DNA from: Calocera cornea HHB12733
Lineage: Eukaryota; Basidiomycota; Dacrymycetes; Dacrymycetales; Dacrymycetaceae
DNA: 64,000 bases
Direction: 5' to 3'
Assembly: GCA_001632435.1 (NCBI GenBank)
Contig: KV423922.1
Location: forward strand, 8,983-72,982
Shown one piece after another: positions 35,177 to 46,676 of the stretch. The position numbers and the translations under genes were made by a program. Numbering within the stretch: position 1 is the stretch's first letter; each line of letters starts with the position of its first letter. The notes beneath the pieces are model-generated. The model saw nothing but the letters and a program-made list of their open reading frames with translations. It ran no database searches and was not told where the DNA came from.

Positions 35177-38028
35177 ATGTCTGCGCCCACTCCCGTACCA
35201 ACGTTGGCATCCCTAGAGGATGTTTCTGATCAAACCTTCGACTATGTCATTTGTGGTCCGTTGGTTCTCACATTACGAGTATATTGTGACTGACGAGTAA
35301 CTCCTATCCTTGGCTCACCAGGCGGAGGCGTAGGTTCTGTCCAGGCTCAGCCCGCTCGTTTTATAACTAAGTCTCTAGACTGCCGGTCTGACGCTGGCGG
35401 CACGTTTGTCAGTCCGGCCCGAGCTATCAGTTCTAGTTCTGGAGGCCGGTCTAGCCAACTTCGAAGATCCTCTTCTTCTGGCGACCCAGTCTGGTGGGGG
35501 CCAGTTAGCAGGGAACCCGAAGTATGACTGGATGTTGAAGACCACTCCGCAGAAAAACTGCTTCGATAAGTCCTTCGAGTGGGCTCGCGGAAAGACACTT
35601 GGTGGTTCTTCAGCGATTAACATGATGGTGTACATGCGACCGCCCCCCGAGGATATCAATGGCAAGTGTCTCTCGCACATGCATTGAGTCAGTGCTCACG
35701 CTCTAAACAGCTTGGGAAGAGCTCGGAAACAAAGGCTGGAACTGGTCGAACCATTTCAAGTACTCCACCGGAAGTGAAAGGTAGGCGTTAGGACAGCTTG
35801 TCGTCCGGGTCTGATTGACTTGTCCATCACTCGGGATTATAGTAATGAGACCGAGGGTATCACCGTTTTTCCGTATACAGGCAAGATGCCGTTGGACGAG
35901 CAAATACTGGAGGTAAGTGATCAGGCATAGACATGATACGGCGGTCTGACTTACTGTCTCGAGGCTTTCGGAAAACATGGTCTTCCTGCATTGAGTCACC
36001 CGGTAAGCAGTGAAGCACCCACCATTCTCCGTCAGGGTAATAACCGAGTCGGATTGTAGCTCGACGGGAATGTGAGTATTGTTTCCTACTATTGCATTCG
36101 ATTCACTTAACCGAGCCTTCAGATCAATGGCACATGGATTACCAAGGGCAGCCTGGGTAGGTTACTTGCTCATTCCCGCGCAGCCCTTTGCTCACTTCCT
36201 ATAGATCCGAAGACCAGAACACGATCCTACGCCGTAACGGTCGGTAATCTCCTCTTCCGCCCGACATGAAGTTTCTCATTCATAAGAAGGGCTACTACTT
36301 GCCAAATGCCCATCGATCCAACCTGACAGTATTGACTGGCGCAAACGTCAACAGGCTCATATATGTGGAGCAAGCGCCCGGGGCCGATATCACCGCTGAG
36401 GGGGTTGTGTTCTCATATGAAGGCAAGCCATATCACGTCAAGGCCAAGAAAGAGGTCATTCTGTCCGCGGGGTATGCTGTGGGTTCTATCGGCGCTAGGA
36501 GGTACTGACATCAAAAAGTGCCCTCAAATCGCCACAGCTCCTTGAGTTGTCTGGTATTGGCTCACCGGAGCTCCTTGAACCACTGGGCATCCCGTGTAAA
36601 GTGGATCTTCCCGGAGTTGGAGCCAATCTCCAAGAGCACACCTTTTTTGGAACGTTCTTTGGTGAGACTCCTACACGCGCAATCCGGTGAGCCCTCTCGC
36701 TGATCAATGTCAGAGCTGAGTGGTGATAAGCTTGAGAACACCGCGGATGGTGCGAACCTCAAGTACGTCTTGCTATACAAATCATCTATCTTCTGTCTGA
36801 CGAGCTTGCGCCCATAGAGACGAGGAGACAACCTTAATGGGGTTCGCCCGCTACGCGTTCGCTCCGTTTCAGCGGATCTCCCCCGCAGCAAGCAAGTTGA
36901 TCGCGGACTTGGAGCAGAAACTGGAGGGCGAAAATAAAGCGGGGAAATTCAGCGCGTCTCTGTGGGAGCAATATCAGATCCAGCTTCGTCATCTGAAGGA
37001 TGCGAATGCCCCCGATGCAGAGATCATGATTGCACCACTGGTGAGACGAATCGCCTGGTACCAAGACGCCGTCGCTGACCATTGAGCAAGGTCATTGTGC
37101 CGTGGTACCCTCGCGTCCCTGGAAAAATATATCTGTCCTTATTCGCGGGTCTAAACCAGCCATTCTCAAGGGGATCAACTGTGTGTACTTCGCCGGTTCA
37201 TCTGTGGTGCAGTACTCACGAGCTTTGTACAGCATATCAACTCCATTGACCCAAAAGCTCCACCAACGATGGATCCAAACTACTTCGACGAAGAGTTTGG
37301 TATGCACACCTTGACCGGAGCGTCCGCTGGGTCCCTCTTAATGCATTTCCCGCAGATCTTCAACTCTTGGTTGAAGAACTGAAATTCCTTCGTGAGCTGG
37401 GGAAGACCGAGCCCTTCGCTTCCTTCATGGGTATGTTCGACAACGGGGAGACTGGTGGTATGGCTCACACGATCTGCAGAGAAGGAAATCGTGCCTGGGC
37501 CGCATGTCACGTCTGACAAGGATTTGGGAGGTGAGAAATAGTTCTCGAATGATCGGAATTTCACTTGCTGACGGCCTTGCGCGCCTGAACAGATTATATC
37601 AAGAAGGGTATGATGACGACGTGGCGTGAGTAGACAGATCATCGCCGGGAACCACACATCCTCTGACGCACTTCAGACACCGCCGGGACCTGCTCCATGC
37701 TGCCCCGTGAGAAAGACGGCGTGGTGGACGCGCAGCTGAAAGTGCGTATCCTGACTCGCAGTCATCCGACGTAAGTCCTGATGCCGTCACAGGTCTATGG
37801 AACGACCAACGTTCGCGTCGTGGATCTGTCGATCGTCCCGCTCCACGTAGCGAGCCACACCAAATGTGGGCGCCTGCACCCTCATGACCCGCGGTTCCTG
37901 ACATTTTTCTGCAGCAATCGCCTACGCAATCGCAGAGCAAGGTAAGGCTATGCTATGGGGCTACTCCAGAACTAGCAGTCGACTAACGAATTCCTACAGC
38001 CGCAGACATCATCCTGGGCTTGGCGTAG
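35177..38028 (+). CDS. GMC oxidoreductase, copy 3 (intact, about 22 exons)
   Basis: ATG 35177 opens MSAPTPVPTLASLEDVSD, again without a signal peptide. The FAD motif DYVICGGGTAGLTLAARLS uses exon 1 (to 35255), an 8-nt micro-exon (35322-35329) and exon 3 from 35,379. An intron beginning GCAAGT (35662-35710) separates PPPEDIN from AWEELGNKGWNWSN. A 12-nt exon at 36060-36071 encodes LDGN. Further marks are LPNAHRSNLTVLTG, SPQLLELSGIGSPE and VDLPGVGANLQEH. Where copies 1 and 2 have LNHPFSRG, this copy has LNQPFSRG (about 37,150). The C-terminus carries HTAGTCSMLPREKDGVVD and VPLHVASHTK, ending AADIILGLA with TAG at 38026-38028. All exons join in phase. It is a tandem duplicate of copy 2 and ends convergently against the AlkB-like gene. 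Confidence 0.85.
35662..35710 (+). other. GC-AG intron in GMC copy 3
   Basis: It starts GCAAGT and ends AAACAG. Copy 2 has a GT donor at the same site (GATG|GTACGT), so this is a single-base donor change in copy 3. Confidence 0.75.
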
Positions 38029-38111
38029 TTGGGCTCGTTGGATATTGGCTTGATAGAATACAGTGTCAAGTTGGTATCGAATACATGTCGTCCAGTGGCC
38101 CCTGCCAATCG

Positions 38112-39549
38112 TCAACTCACGTCCTCTGGTGCCACTGCACTGAGCCTTTCAACCTTCATCCCGGGCGGGAAGACCTGCCTGACATTAACGTTGATCCTCG
38201 CCCTCGCCAAGTACCTCCCGAACGGCGCCCACTCCCGCGCGTCCTCCCCCTCCAGCCGGTCCCACAACGACCGCGGCAGGCTCCCCTCCAGCACGCGCGG
38301 CACACCGTGGTACCACCTCCTGCACGGGCCGGACATGATGAGCGCGTCGCCGCTGCGGAGCAGGATGGGGAGGGGGGCCGTCTCCCGCGTCGCGCCGCCG
38401 AGGAGGAAGACGCATGCGTGCCCCAGGGAGAGGGAGACGAGCGGGCGCGAGCAGTCAACCTCGCTGTGGTCGATATGCGCCATGAGCGTGTCGGCCAGCC
38501 CGTAGAAGTTGACGATCCCCGCGTCGGGCGTGTAGTCCTCTGTCCAGCTCTCCCACCCCGGCGCTTGGCCTGCAGCAGCGCCGGCCGAAGGGATGTACAC
38601 TTCCCCCCACGGGACGGCGCGGACGGCGCGCTTGCAGACATCGGCAATCTCGCACGGAATGGCTGGCACAGCGCGCGAGAGGTCGTAGCTCTTCGAGGTC
38701 CAGTGGTAGGAGGCACCGATGTTGGCCCACCTGAGCTTTGGCAGCAGCTGCGCGGGGAGCGCGGGGCTGAGATTGGGCGAGGACGCTGCGGAGACTTTCG
38801 GGGTGAGCAGGTTGGCGACTGAGGTTGCAGAAGCGGGAGGGTTGGCAATGAGCGTGCGCCGGCCCTTCTCGCCGTCGTCGTCGCCCGTCTCTGGTGCATG
38901 TAGCACAGCTGCCCGAGGCTTGATCTCCTCCCCTGGCCGCTCTTGTGCTGCTGCCCACAGACCGTCGGGAGGAACGAGGTAGTGCGTGTCCAGGTTGGTC
39001 TCGTTCGGCGACTTGGCCGCCTCCTGCAAGCAGCAGCGCACGAGCTGCCGCTGTTCTCTCGGGAGGAGGAATGCGGGGAGGATGACCAGGCCTGCAGTTC
39101 CGTTGGTCAAGCGCGCCACGCACGAGTAGACAGAGCGTACCGGGTACACTAGGGACAAGATAGCCCTTCCTCCCTCCCTCCCCCTCCTGCAGCCGCACCT
39201 CCCTCACCCTCCCCTCGTCCACCCCCGGACTGCCAACCCACCACCCCTCCCTCACCTCCTCCCCCCTCCCCGCATCAAGCAGCGCCAGATCCAGCGCGCC
39301 GCTCACCTCCTCCCTCGGCGGGGGGAAGCGGCACTTGAACCTCTTCTCCGCATCCCTGAATGCGGACAGGGAGGGGGAGGATGCAGGCTGGAAGGTGGCG
39401 AGGTGGCGCTTGAGCGCTTTGCGGTAGGAGGGCGAGGTTGTGTCGGGCGGGAGGGAGGGGTGGATGTCAGAAGCCTCAGAAGCCGGAGAAGCCGTAGAAG
39501 GAGGAGGAGGAGAAGGAGGGGCGAGAGCAGGAAGGGTCGGCTCAGGCAT
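38112..39549 (-). CDS. AlkB-family 2-oxoglutarate/Fe(II) dioxygenase, ALKBH1-like
   Basis: Oxidative nucleic-acid demethylase of the AlkB superfamily; ALKBH1-type enzymes act on tRNA and DNA. The start at ATG 39549 gives MPEPTLPALAPPSPPPP, a disordered leader, then KALKRHLATFQPASS and DAEKRFKCRFPPP. The second part contains LVILPAFLLPREQRQL, LRWANIGASYHWTSKSYD and NFYGLADTLMAHIDHSEVD. Iron ligands are the His and Asp of HID and the distal His of RRWYHGVPRV; 2-oxoglutarate contacts are in INVNVRQVF. The SGDALIMSG block is typical. The stop is TGA at 38114-38112. An intron of about 55 nt (donor near 39,210, acceptor CCCTAG near 39,154) must join the two parts, but I could not settle its phase, so a frameshift there is a small possibility. 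The gene is convergent with GMC copy 3, with 83 nt between stops. Confidence 0.75.
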
Positions 39550-42415
39550 GCTCTTCCGCCGCTCACGATCGACTGTTGTGCAGCTGGTGGAGGTCAACTG
39601 ACAGCCGCGGCAGAATCCCGCTCGCAAAGGGAGGAAAAGAAGGGCGGCCCAGAAGGGAAAGAGGCCGTCCAAATCGGGCGGGCGGTCGCGATCGTGTGCA
39701 GTGCGGGATTTGCGCGGCCGGCCGGGAAAGGGGTGTGCCAGCGGCCCGGCGAGTGGGCGATGCGACGATGCGACGATGCGACGATGCGACGATGCGACGA
39801 TGCGACGATGCGATGGGCAGGTGGGAACGGGGCGGTCAAACGGGAGAGGTTTATGCGGAGCGTGCGTGCGTGTAGGCACGGCGTGGTGCGGTCGATAAGC
39901 TTGCCTGAGAGCTGCGGGCAGACAATACAGAGCGAGACAATAGAGGTGCAATACAACCTGACCTGCAACTAAGTACTGTATTATGATGAACAACTGAAAT
40001 TCAATGTCCTCACCCAAAGTCCAACTCAGCCAGCGCGTGAATTCCCCAGGCAGGTGAAAATGGCGGATCTATTCCCAGCACCGTGATTGGTCCGCGTCGT
40101 GCCGACCCTTGAGCTGCCACTCCCACTGCAAGTTCGCGCATGCTCCAACTTGTACCCCGTCGACCCCTCGGGCTTCCTCCTCCCCTGCACTGGGACAGAC
40201 GTCCTACACTGTACTCGTGCTCCGCCTCGTCATCGGCGGGACGTGGATGTGCTGTGGCAAGGCCAGGAACCAGCAGTGGATGACGGTGCCTCAGGGACCG
40301 GCACGACCCGGTACTGTACTGACTCGATCGCACGACTGAGGCTGAGTGCAGAGCTCAGAAGATGGTCGATGGTCGATGGTCGACGGAAGATGGGAGCGGA
40401 TGGACGATGGAAGGCGAGGTGGATCCGGGACGTGGGGGAGATTAGATGCGATTCGGATGAGTCCATGGCCAGTCCCCTCCTTCCCGTGCTGCTGCCCGAA
40501 CGGACAGTATCATATCATATCATAGCACTATGATGCGGAGTGGGACGTCGAAGATGGGCAGCCGCGGGATCCGAGCGTGATCCCCGCCCTCCCCGTTCCC
40601 CGGCTGCTCGCTTACCGCCCACGTCATGCAGGTCGATATCATGATGCCCGCTGTGTGCAGCAGGCAAGCAAGCGGGGAAGCCGCCGATTGGCGATCTGCC
40701 CAGGGAAGTCAGGGCGAACGATCCTGCCAGCTCAGCGCTTCTTCTCACCCTCCCTTTCGGCGCGCAGTACGCGAGATGTGAGAGCGTAAAGCGGCGGTTG
40801 TCATAGGTCTGACGCCTGGGAAGTTGCAAGCTTTTCGGGGAGCGGAGCGGGCGGCGTTCTGGGAGATTCTGGGGGGGCAGACGCTGAGTCAGGTCCGAAG
40901 TGCGAAACGGACCCGTCGAAGGGGTGCGTTGTGCGCCTGAGAAAGGAGTGCAGGTGAGGTGGAAGATCCGCGCTATCAGAGCTGAGTACAACTTACTGGC
41001 GCTTGCCGCATCCCGTAGGCGGGCGGCGGGAGCGCAGATGCGCCCGACGTGGTGGATGCTGCAGTCGTCCAAAGGCGGAAGAGGGGTGAGAAATATCCAG
41101 CAAGGTTCTGTTCAGCTTGCATGTTGCAATGTATTTGCTGAGGGACGAGGGCAGCACAAGCTCATGTTGTTACGTATTGTATAAGATCCGCAGGCAGCAC
41201 GATTAGCCATTCCGCTGCTGCACAGTTCTTGTTCACCAACTTGCACGCGCTGACTAGACGGCGTCCTCGATCATCAGAGCGCCCAGCAACGCTTCTCCCG
41301 CATGAAGAAGCTCGACGGCGTCAGGTGCTCTGGCCGGGTGCGCTCACGTGCCCAAGGGCGCAGGGAGACAAGCGCTAACGCCGGGCCCGAGCGCGATCAG
41401 ACGGTGCGCGCCGCGCAGACGCATACATTCGCCTGGGCACACAAAGACTGCGGTTCGGTTTCCCTCCGGCTTTGTTGTGGCACAGAACTATGTAGAGTAA
41501 GTAGGAGTACTCAGGGGCTAACGGAGGGCGAGCGCGGGTCTTCCTGGGCGGGCCGTGGGTGCCGGCGACTCGGCTGTCACCCGACCCTGCCCCGCACGCG
41601 CCCCCCGGGTGATCCTCCCAAAACCCCGCGCTGACCTGTGTGCACTTCACAAGCAAAACCCGCACACCTGCATCATCCTCTCCACTCCACCCCACCGCAC
41701 ACCCACCCCCGCACCGCAGCGCCCACCCCCTCGCTCGTTCGCACAAAAGGAGATACTACGAGTCGAGTCGAGGTGTGAATCACGGTTTAGCACCGTTCCT
41801 TGCAGCAGCGCGGTGGCTCGTCATTGACACTGCTACTGGTGCGTCCTGCGCGCCCAGCCCTGCCCTGCCTGCCCCGCTTACCTCAGCAGCCGGTTCCCCT
41901 TTCCCCAGTTTTCGACCTCGGCCGGAGCAGCCTGCCCCCTTCGTCCTCTCCTCCGAGCGCTCACCGCCTACCGCCCACCCCCACATCCCCCGCCTTCCTC
42001 GCTATCAGGATCCCCGAAACTAATTAATCGCACACCCCCGCACACAGGCGGCCCAATTAGGAAGCGCCCGACCCAGCCCCGGCCCCGCATAGCGAGAGAG
42101 CCGTTGGCACGGCGACCGACCCCGACCCCTACCCCGCACCACTGCGCTGCTTTAGGAAACAGCCTCCCCCGCACCACACCACCGGGCATCTTCCTGTTCG
42201 GACCCCTGTACGGAGTGACCCGGCCCTGGACTCCATCGAGGCGCAGCTCCGCGCACCTTCCAGCCCCACAAGCGGCAGCCTTGAAGCCAGCGGATCTTAC
42301 GAAACGAGCTGTACGAGCGGAGAGCGAAAGACGCTGAGCAGGACAGCATAGGATCGGAGAAGTGAACGAAAGGAGATTAGCTTGGGACTTGAGAGACGAC
42401 GTGGAAGAAGCGAAG
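39550..42415. other. Long divergent promoter region
   Basis: About 2.9 kb between the AlkB-like gene (minus) and the zinc-cluster factor (plus). It contains an 8-bp tandem repeat at 39759-39814, a short 7-bp repeat GATGGTC at about 40,362-40,382, and a C-rich pyrimidine stretch from about 41,640 to 42,160 that could be the 5' leader of the factor. No gene is supported, although several G+C-driven open frames exist. Confidence 0.5.
39759..39814. repeat. 8-bp microsatellite (GATGCGAC) x 7
   Basis: Units start at 39759, 39767, 39775, 39783, 39791, 39799 and 39807; the last differs in its final base. It sits about 210 bp upstream of the AlkB-like start codon. Confidence 0.95.
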
Positions 42416-45400
42416 ATGAGCGGCACGTTTAGGTTCGTGATGGAGGAGCCGAGCGAGGCGGGCAAGGGGCAGCAGAAGAAGCGTGCAAGACTGGTGCGTC
42501 ACTTCAACCCTCCATCCTTACTTCTCCCCACTGCATACATCCCACTTCCTCCACTCCCATCTCCCATTCCCTTCCCTCAGTCCTGCAGGATCGCTCGCTA
42601 ACGCACCCCCAGGTAACAGCCTGCGACAACTGCCGGAACAAGAAGATCAAGTGTCTGCGCACGCCCGCCTCGCCGATATGCGAGTCCTGCAAGCAGTCCT
42701 CACTCGAGTGCACATTCACAGACCGCGACAAGTACCAGGCGGAGAAGCTCGGCGTGCCGTATGCGCTGTCGTCCGCCTCGGGCCAGCCGTACCCGACGCC
42801 ATGGCGAGAGGGGTCGGCGATGTCCGCACCGGAGGACGGGGGCGTGGGGCCGCATCGGCGGAGGAGCAGCAGTTTGGCCCGCCCAGCGACGGAGGCGAAC
42901 GGTCCCCCGCCCAGGATCAACGTCGATGTCACCCCTGCGAGCTCGAGGCCTTCTCCAGGGCTGAACTCGCCCCTCTCGTCCGCGTTCGAGGCCGCCTTTT
43001 CGCATGGCGCGTCTTCATTGCGCACGACTGCCAGCGCGTCCACCTCTGCCTCCAACGCGTCCCTCCCCCCCGGCGCATCAGGTACCTCCGCCTCCCCTTC
43101 CTCCCCCGCTGGCCAAACGGCCCTCGCCACACCCCTCACCCCCGCCCCCCCAGGCCAAACATCCTTCAACGGCCTGCTGCACGCCAACCGCATGTTCGCA
43201 CCGCACCACCTGTCCACGTCCCTCCAGACGCTTCAGGGCTTGCACGGCCTGCAGGGGATACAGAACTTGCCCGGGATTGCGCAGCAGATGGACAGGCTGC
43301 AGCAGGCGAGGATGGGCAGACAGGCCGCGGGGGTCAAGTTGGAGCCTGGGTCGGCAGGGATGAGAGGGAGGGAGGAGCGCGGGCAGGGGCAAGGGTCCGA
43401 GGAGGACAAGGGAGAGCTGAAGAGGATCAGCGTGCCGTTCTTCCGGTGAGCTCGTGTATGCGCTTAGTTGCGTGGAGCAGGACTGACCATGTTGGAAGGT
43501 ATTTCGGCGCTACGGCCAACACACCGGGGTATAGGCGGATCAATGTGCATACACACACGTACGAGAAGCCTGTTGCGCCCGCTGCCGCTGGTAGGAGTTC
43601 GAGGGACTCCTCGCCCGACGTGCCGCGCGTGAGCGCCGGTGTCGATCCGGCCGCTGCGAGCTCCTCTGCTGCGGGGCCTTCGACATTGGCGGCGAACGGG
43701 AACGGGGTCGGTCATGGGACGAACGGTACCTCCGGCGATGGGCTCGCGCACGCCGTACGGCACCCGTTCCACCGGCCACCGCTCACCAACCCCCTGTCCT
43801 CCTTTGGCGGGTCAGTGCCCTCCGTTCCCGGCCCTCACAGGGACCCATCGCCCTCCCTGCCGGAGGACAACCGCCCGCTGTTCGACCCCGTGGACGACGT
43901 GCCGACGATGCCTCACCCGGAGCACCTGCCGCACTTGGCAGACCTGTTCTTCGACTACCTCGGCTGCCACTTCCCCTTCCTCGACCGGGAGGAGGTCATG
44001 CGCGATATCCGCGAGCGCACGATCACCGCTACGCTCGCGAACTGTATTGCTGCCCTGGGCATTAGGTTCACGGACAGGCAGGCACTGCTGTTCCAGACGG
44101 ATGTGGAGGGCCTGCCGACGCGGCGAGCAAGGGCGGCGGAGAAGTACTGTATGCGGGCCAAGGTGCGTACTTTGTACGTTTACTCGAGGGATATGCTGAT
44201 TGCGTGGTTAGGAAATCATCACCCCGTACCTGTCCTTGCCGAGCGTGGAGATTGTCCAGGCGCTCGTGCTGATCGCGTGGGCTGAGTTTGGCTGTGGGCG
44301 AGACAGCGGTGCGCATACATCTACCTTTGGGTTGGTTGACCAAGAGCTGCGGATCTAATAGTTCGTGCAGGTCTGTGGATGTACTCCCGCATGGCGGTAG
44401 GGATGGCGATGGACCTCGGCCTGGGGTTCGAAGCGACCATCCAGCTGGTGACGGACCACCCGGAGCGGATCCGCGCGACCTGGTGGGCGGTCATCCTCGT
44501 AGACCGGATCAACTGCTGGGGCACCGGCAGGCCAATCGCCATCCCGGACGACGCGTTCGACACCGAGCCGCCGTTCGTCCCGCCGCTCCAGCACGGGTAT
44601 AACCATAGCCACCCGCCGCCGCCTGGGTATGTGTTTGGCCATCTGTGCAGGCTCGTGCAGTTGAGAGGGCGCATGGGCGACTTGATCAATAATACCGTCA
44701 AGAGGAAGCTGAATACGAGCCCGGTGGATTTGGAGCTGACGTATGCCTATGTACCTGCTTGTGTATGCTGGTGACGTGCTGATGAAGTGCCCGCAGATCA
44801 CTGCAATACGAGATGATGGCTTTCTACGCGTCGTTGCCGAACGACCTGCAGTTCAACCTGGCCAATTTCAAGCTCTACTTCCAGGCGAACCAGGGCGCCC
44901 TCTTCCTCCTCCTGCACGTCATGTTCCACTCGGTGCTCATTGTGCTCCACCGCCCGCAGCTGCTCGAGGACTTTACGCCCGACGTGCCGCGCGCGTCTAT
45001 GCCGAGTGTCGAGCTGTCTCGTTCCGTGAGTGTCTTGGTGCACACAGATAGGATAGTGACTGACAGCTTCTGCAGTCTGCTCGCACGATCGTCGACATGG
45101 TCCTCCTGACGGACGAGCAGGGCCCACTCGCGCTGATGGGCAACCCGTTCGTCGATCTTCCCATCCTCACCGCCGCCCGCTCCTTCCTGGAAGACCGAAA
45201 AGAGTTCCCAATGGCCCAGATGCCCATGAACCTCATCATGAGCAAGAAGTGGCCCGACTCGAGCATCGCCAAGTGCAAGCAGTTCTTGGCGAAGATGTCC
45301 AAGTACTGGGGAGGCGTCATGGCCGTGCGACGGATTCTCGAAGAGCAAGACATGTCGCCGGACGGGAACTTTGACCTCGGACGCGGTGAAAGTGGCGACA

Positions 45401-46095
45401 GTCAGGTTGCCCGTGAGTACCGACATCGCCCATCCAATGATGCAGCCGAGCTCATGGACTCCCTAGCTCCTCGACCGGACAGTGAGCTCATCAAGCAGTG
45501 GGCGGCAAAAGCGTGGCGCATGCACGTCACCGAGAACCGAAAGTCGCACCGCGAGTCGACGGAAGACGGCTCGAATGGGCCGGTGTCGCCGTCCGACAGC
45601 CAGAAGGCTGAGATGTTGCGGTTTGGGGACAGCCCGGAGGGTGCGAGCATCGGCATTACCGGCACGCTAGATACGCTGCTCGGCATGGCCGATGGTACGG
45701 GCATGGACGCTCTGCTACCGAATGACCCGGCCAACCTGCTGCGCGTGTCGTTCAACCATGCCGAGGCGGACTTCCAATTCTCGAACCTGCCCACGCAATA
45801 CTACAGCATCTCCGACCCGGTGGACAACTTCCTCCAAACCCTCCAAGGCGGCGGCGGTCTTCAGCTCCCGCATGGGCTCGACCAGCAACAGCAACAGCAG
45901 CAGCAGCAAGTAAGCACCCAGCAGCAGCAGCACCCGCTTATGGATGTCACCATGAGCGACGGCACGGTCACTGGGACGTTCGACACGGACGCGATGCTTC
46001 TCTTCCAGAACGAAATTGGCAGATTCTTCTCCATCCCTGAGCACCTGAGCAGGGCCCCAAGCCCGACACTACGATCGGACCAACAGGGCAACTAA
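42416..46095 (+). CDS. Zn2Cys6 transcription factor with fungal-specific TF domain
   Basis: DNA-binding regulator of the Gal4-type class; target genes unknown. ATG 42416 begins MSGTFRFVMEEPSEAG. Exon 1 ends CTG|GTGCGT (42493) and exon 2 resumes at 42613. The binuclear zinc cluster reads CDNCRNKKIKC, then CESC and CTF, six cysteines in total. A long Ser/Pro/Ala-rich linker follows with VHTHTYEKP. The fungal-specific (PF04082-like) domain starts at HLPHLADLFFDYLGCHFPF and continues through LVLIAWAEFG, GLWMYSRMAVGMAMDLGLG and RATWWAVILVDRINCWGTGRP. The C-terminal region holds a polyglutamine run (about 45,887-45,940) and ends FSIPEHLSRAP..., with TAA at 46093-46095. About eight exons join in phase, for example TTCCG|GTGAGC...AAG|G at 43,446. 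The product is roughly 1,100 residues. The start is preferred because it gives a short basic exon before the zinc cluster. Confidence 0.85.
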
Positions 46096-46676
46096 CACTT
46101 GTCCGCACTCTGTACTACCGCATACCCCACGAAACAAAATCGGATCAATGCTCATGGCAGCGCGTCCGCTCTGCTCTGTACGCAGTTTCGAGTCTCACGA
46201 GCAAGGAGGAGGGAGGGGAATGGGTAAATGATTCACACTGGACGGACACGGCCAGACAGCATAATTCTTTGGATTTTATTAGGCTTTGATGACTCCCGCT
46301 CGGCCACTTGACTGGACCTGGTGATTTACTGATTCAGTGACATGTATTGGTGTGATCGGTCTCATGGTTGTATAATTAATGGCTTCACCTCCAGAAGTCT
46401 GAGAACATTCAGCGATGCGATAGCGCTTCTGATGTGCTTCCTGCGTTTTCCCACGCAGCACGCCAACATCCTGTCGTCGGACAGATGCGGAGTCACGGAT
46501 TAACAGAAGCAATACGTACACTGCCACCTGCTAGGGCAGAGAGACGCGCGACTGTCGTGGTGCTGCAGTCGCATTGACAACCCGCCGCATATACCCAGCC
46601 TGACGTCTCATATCCGAACCTGTCCTTCTTGTGGTCTAATCTCCATGCATGAGAGACTTATATTGCTATCTGTTCA
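46096..46676. other. Intergenic, tandem genes
   Basis: Terminator region of the transcription factor and promoter of the FHIP gene. No other gene is seen. Confidence 0.5.

Noticed and set aside
42483..44285. 600-codon alternative frame across the zinc-cluster gene
   Set aside because: It runs mostly through the wrong frame of exon 2 and across the intron at 42494-42612; the real frame contains the six-cysteine cluster.
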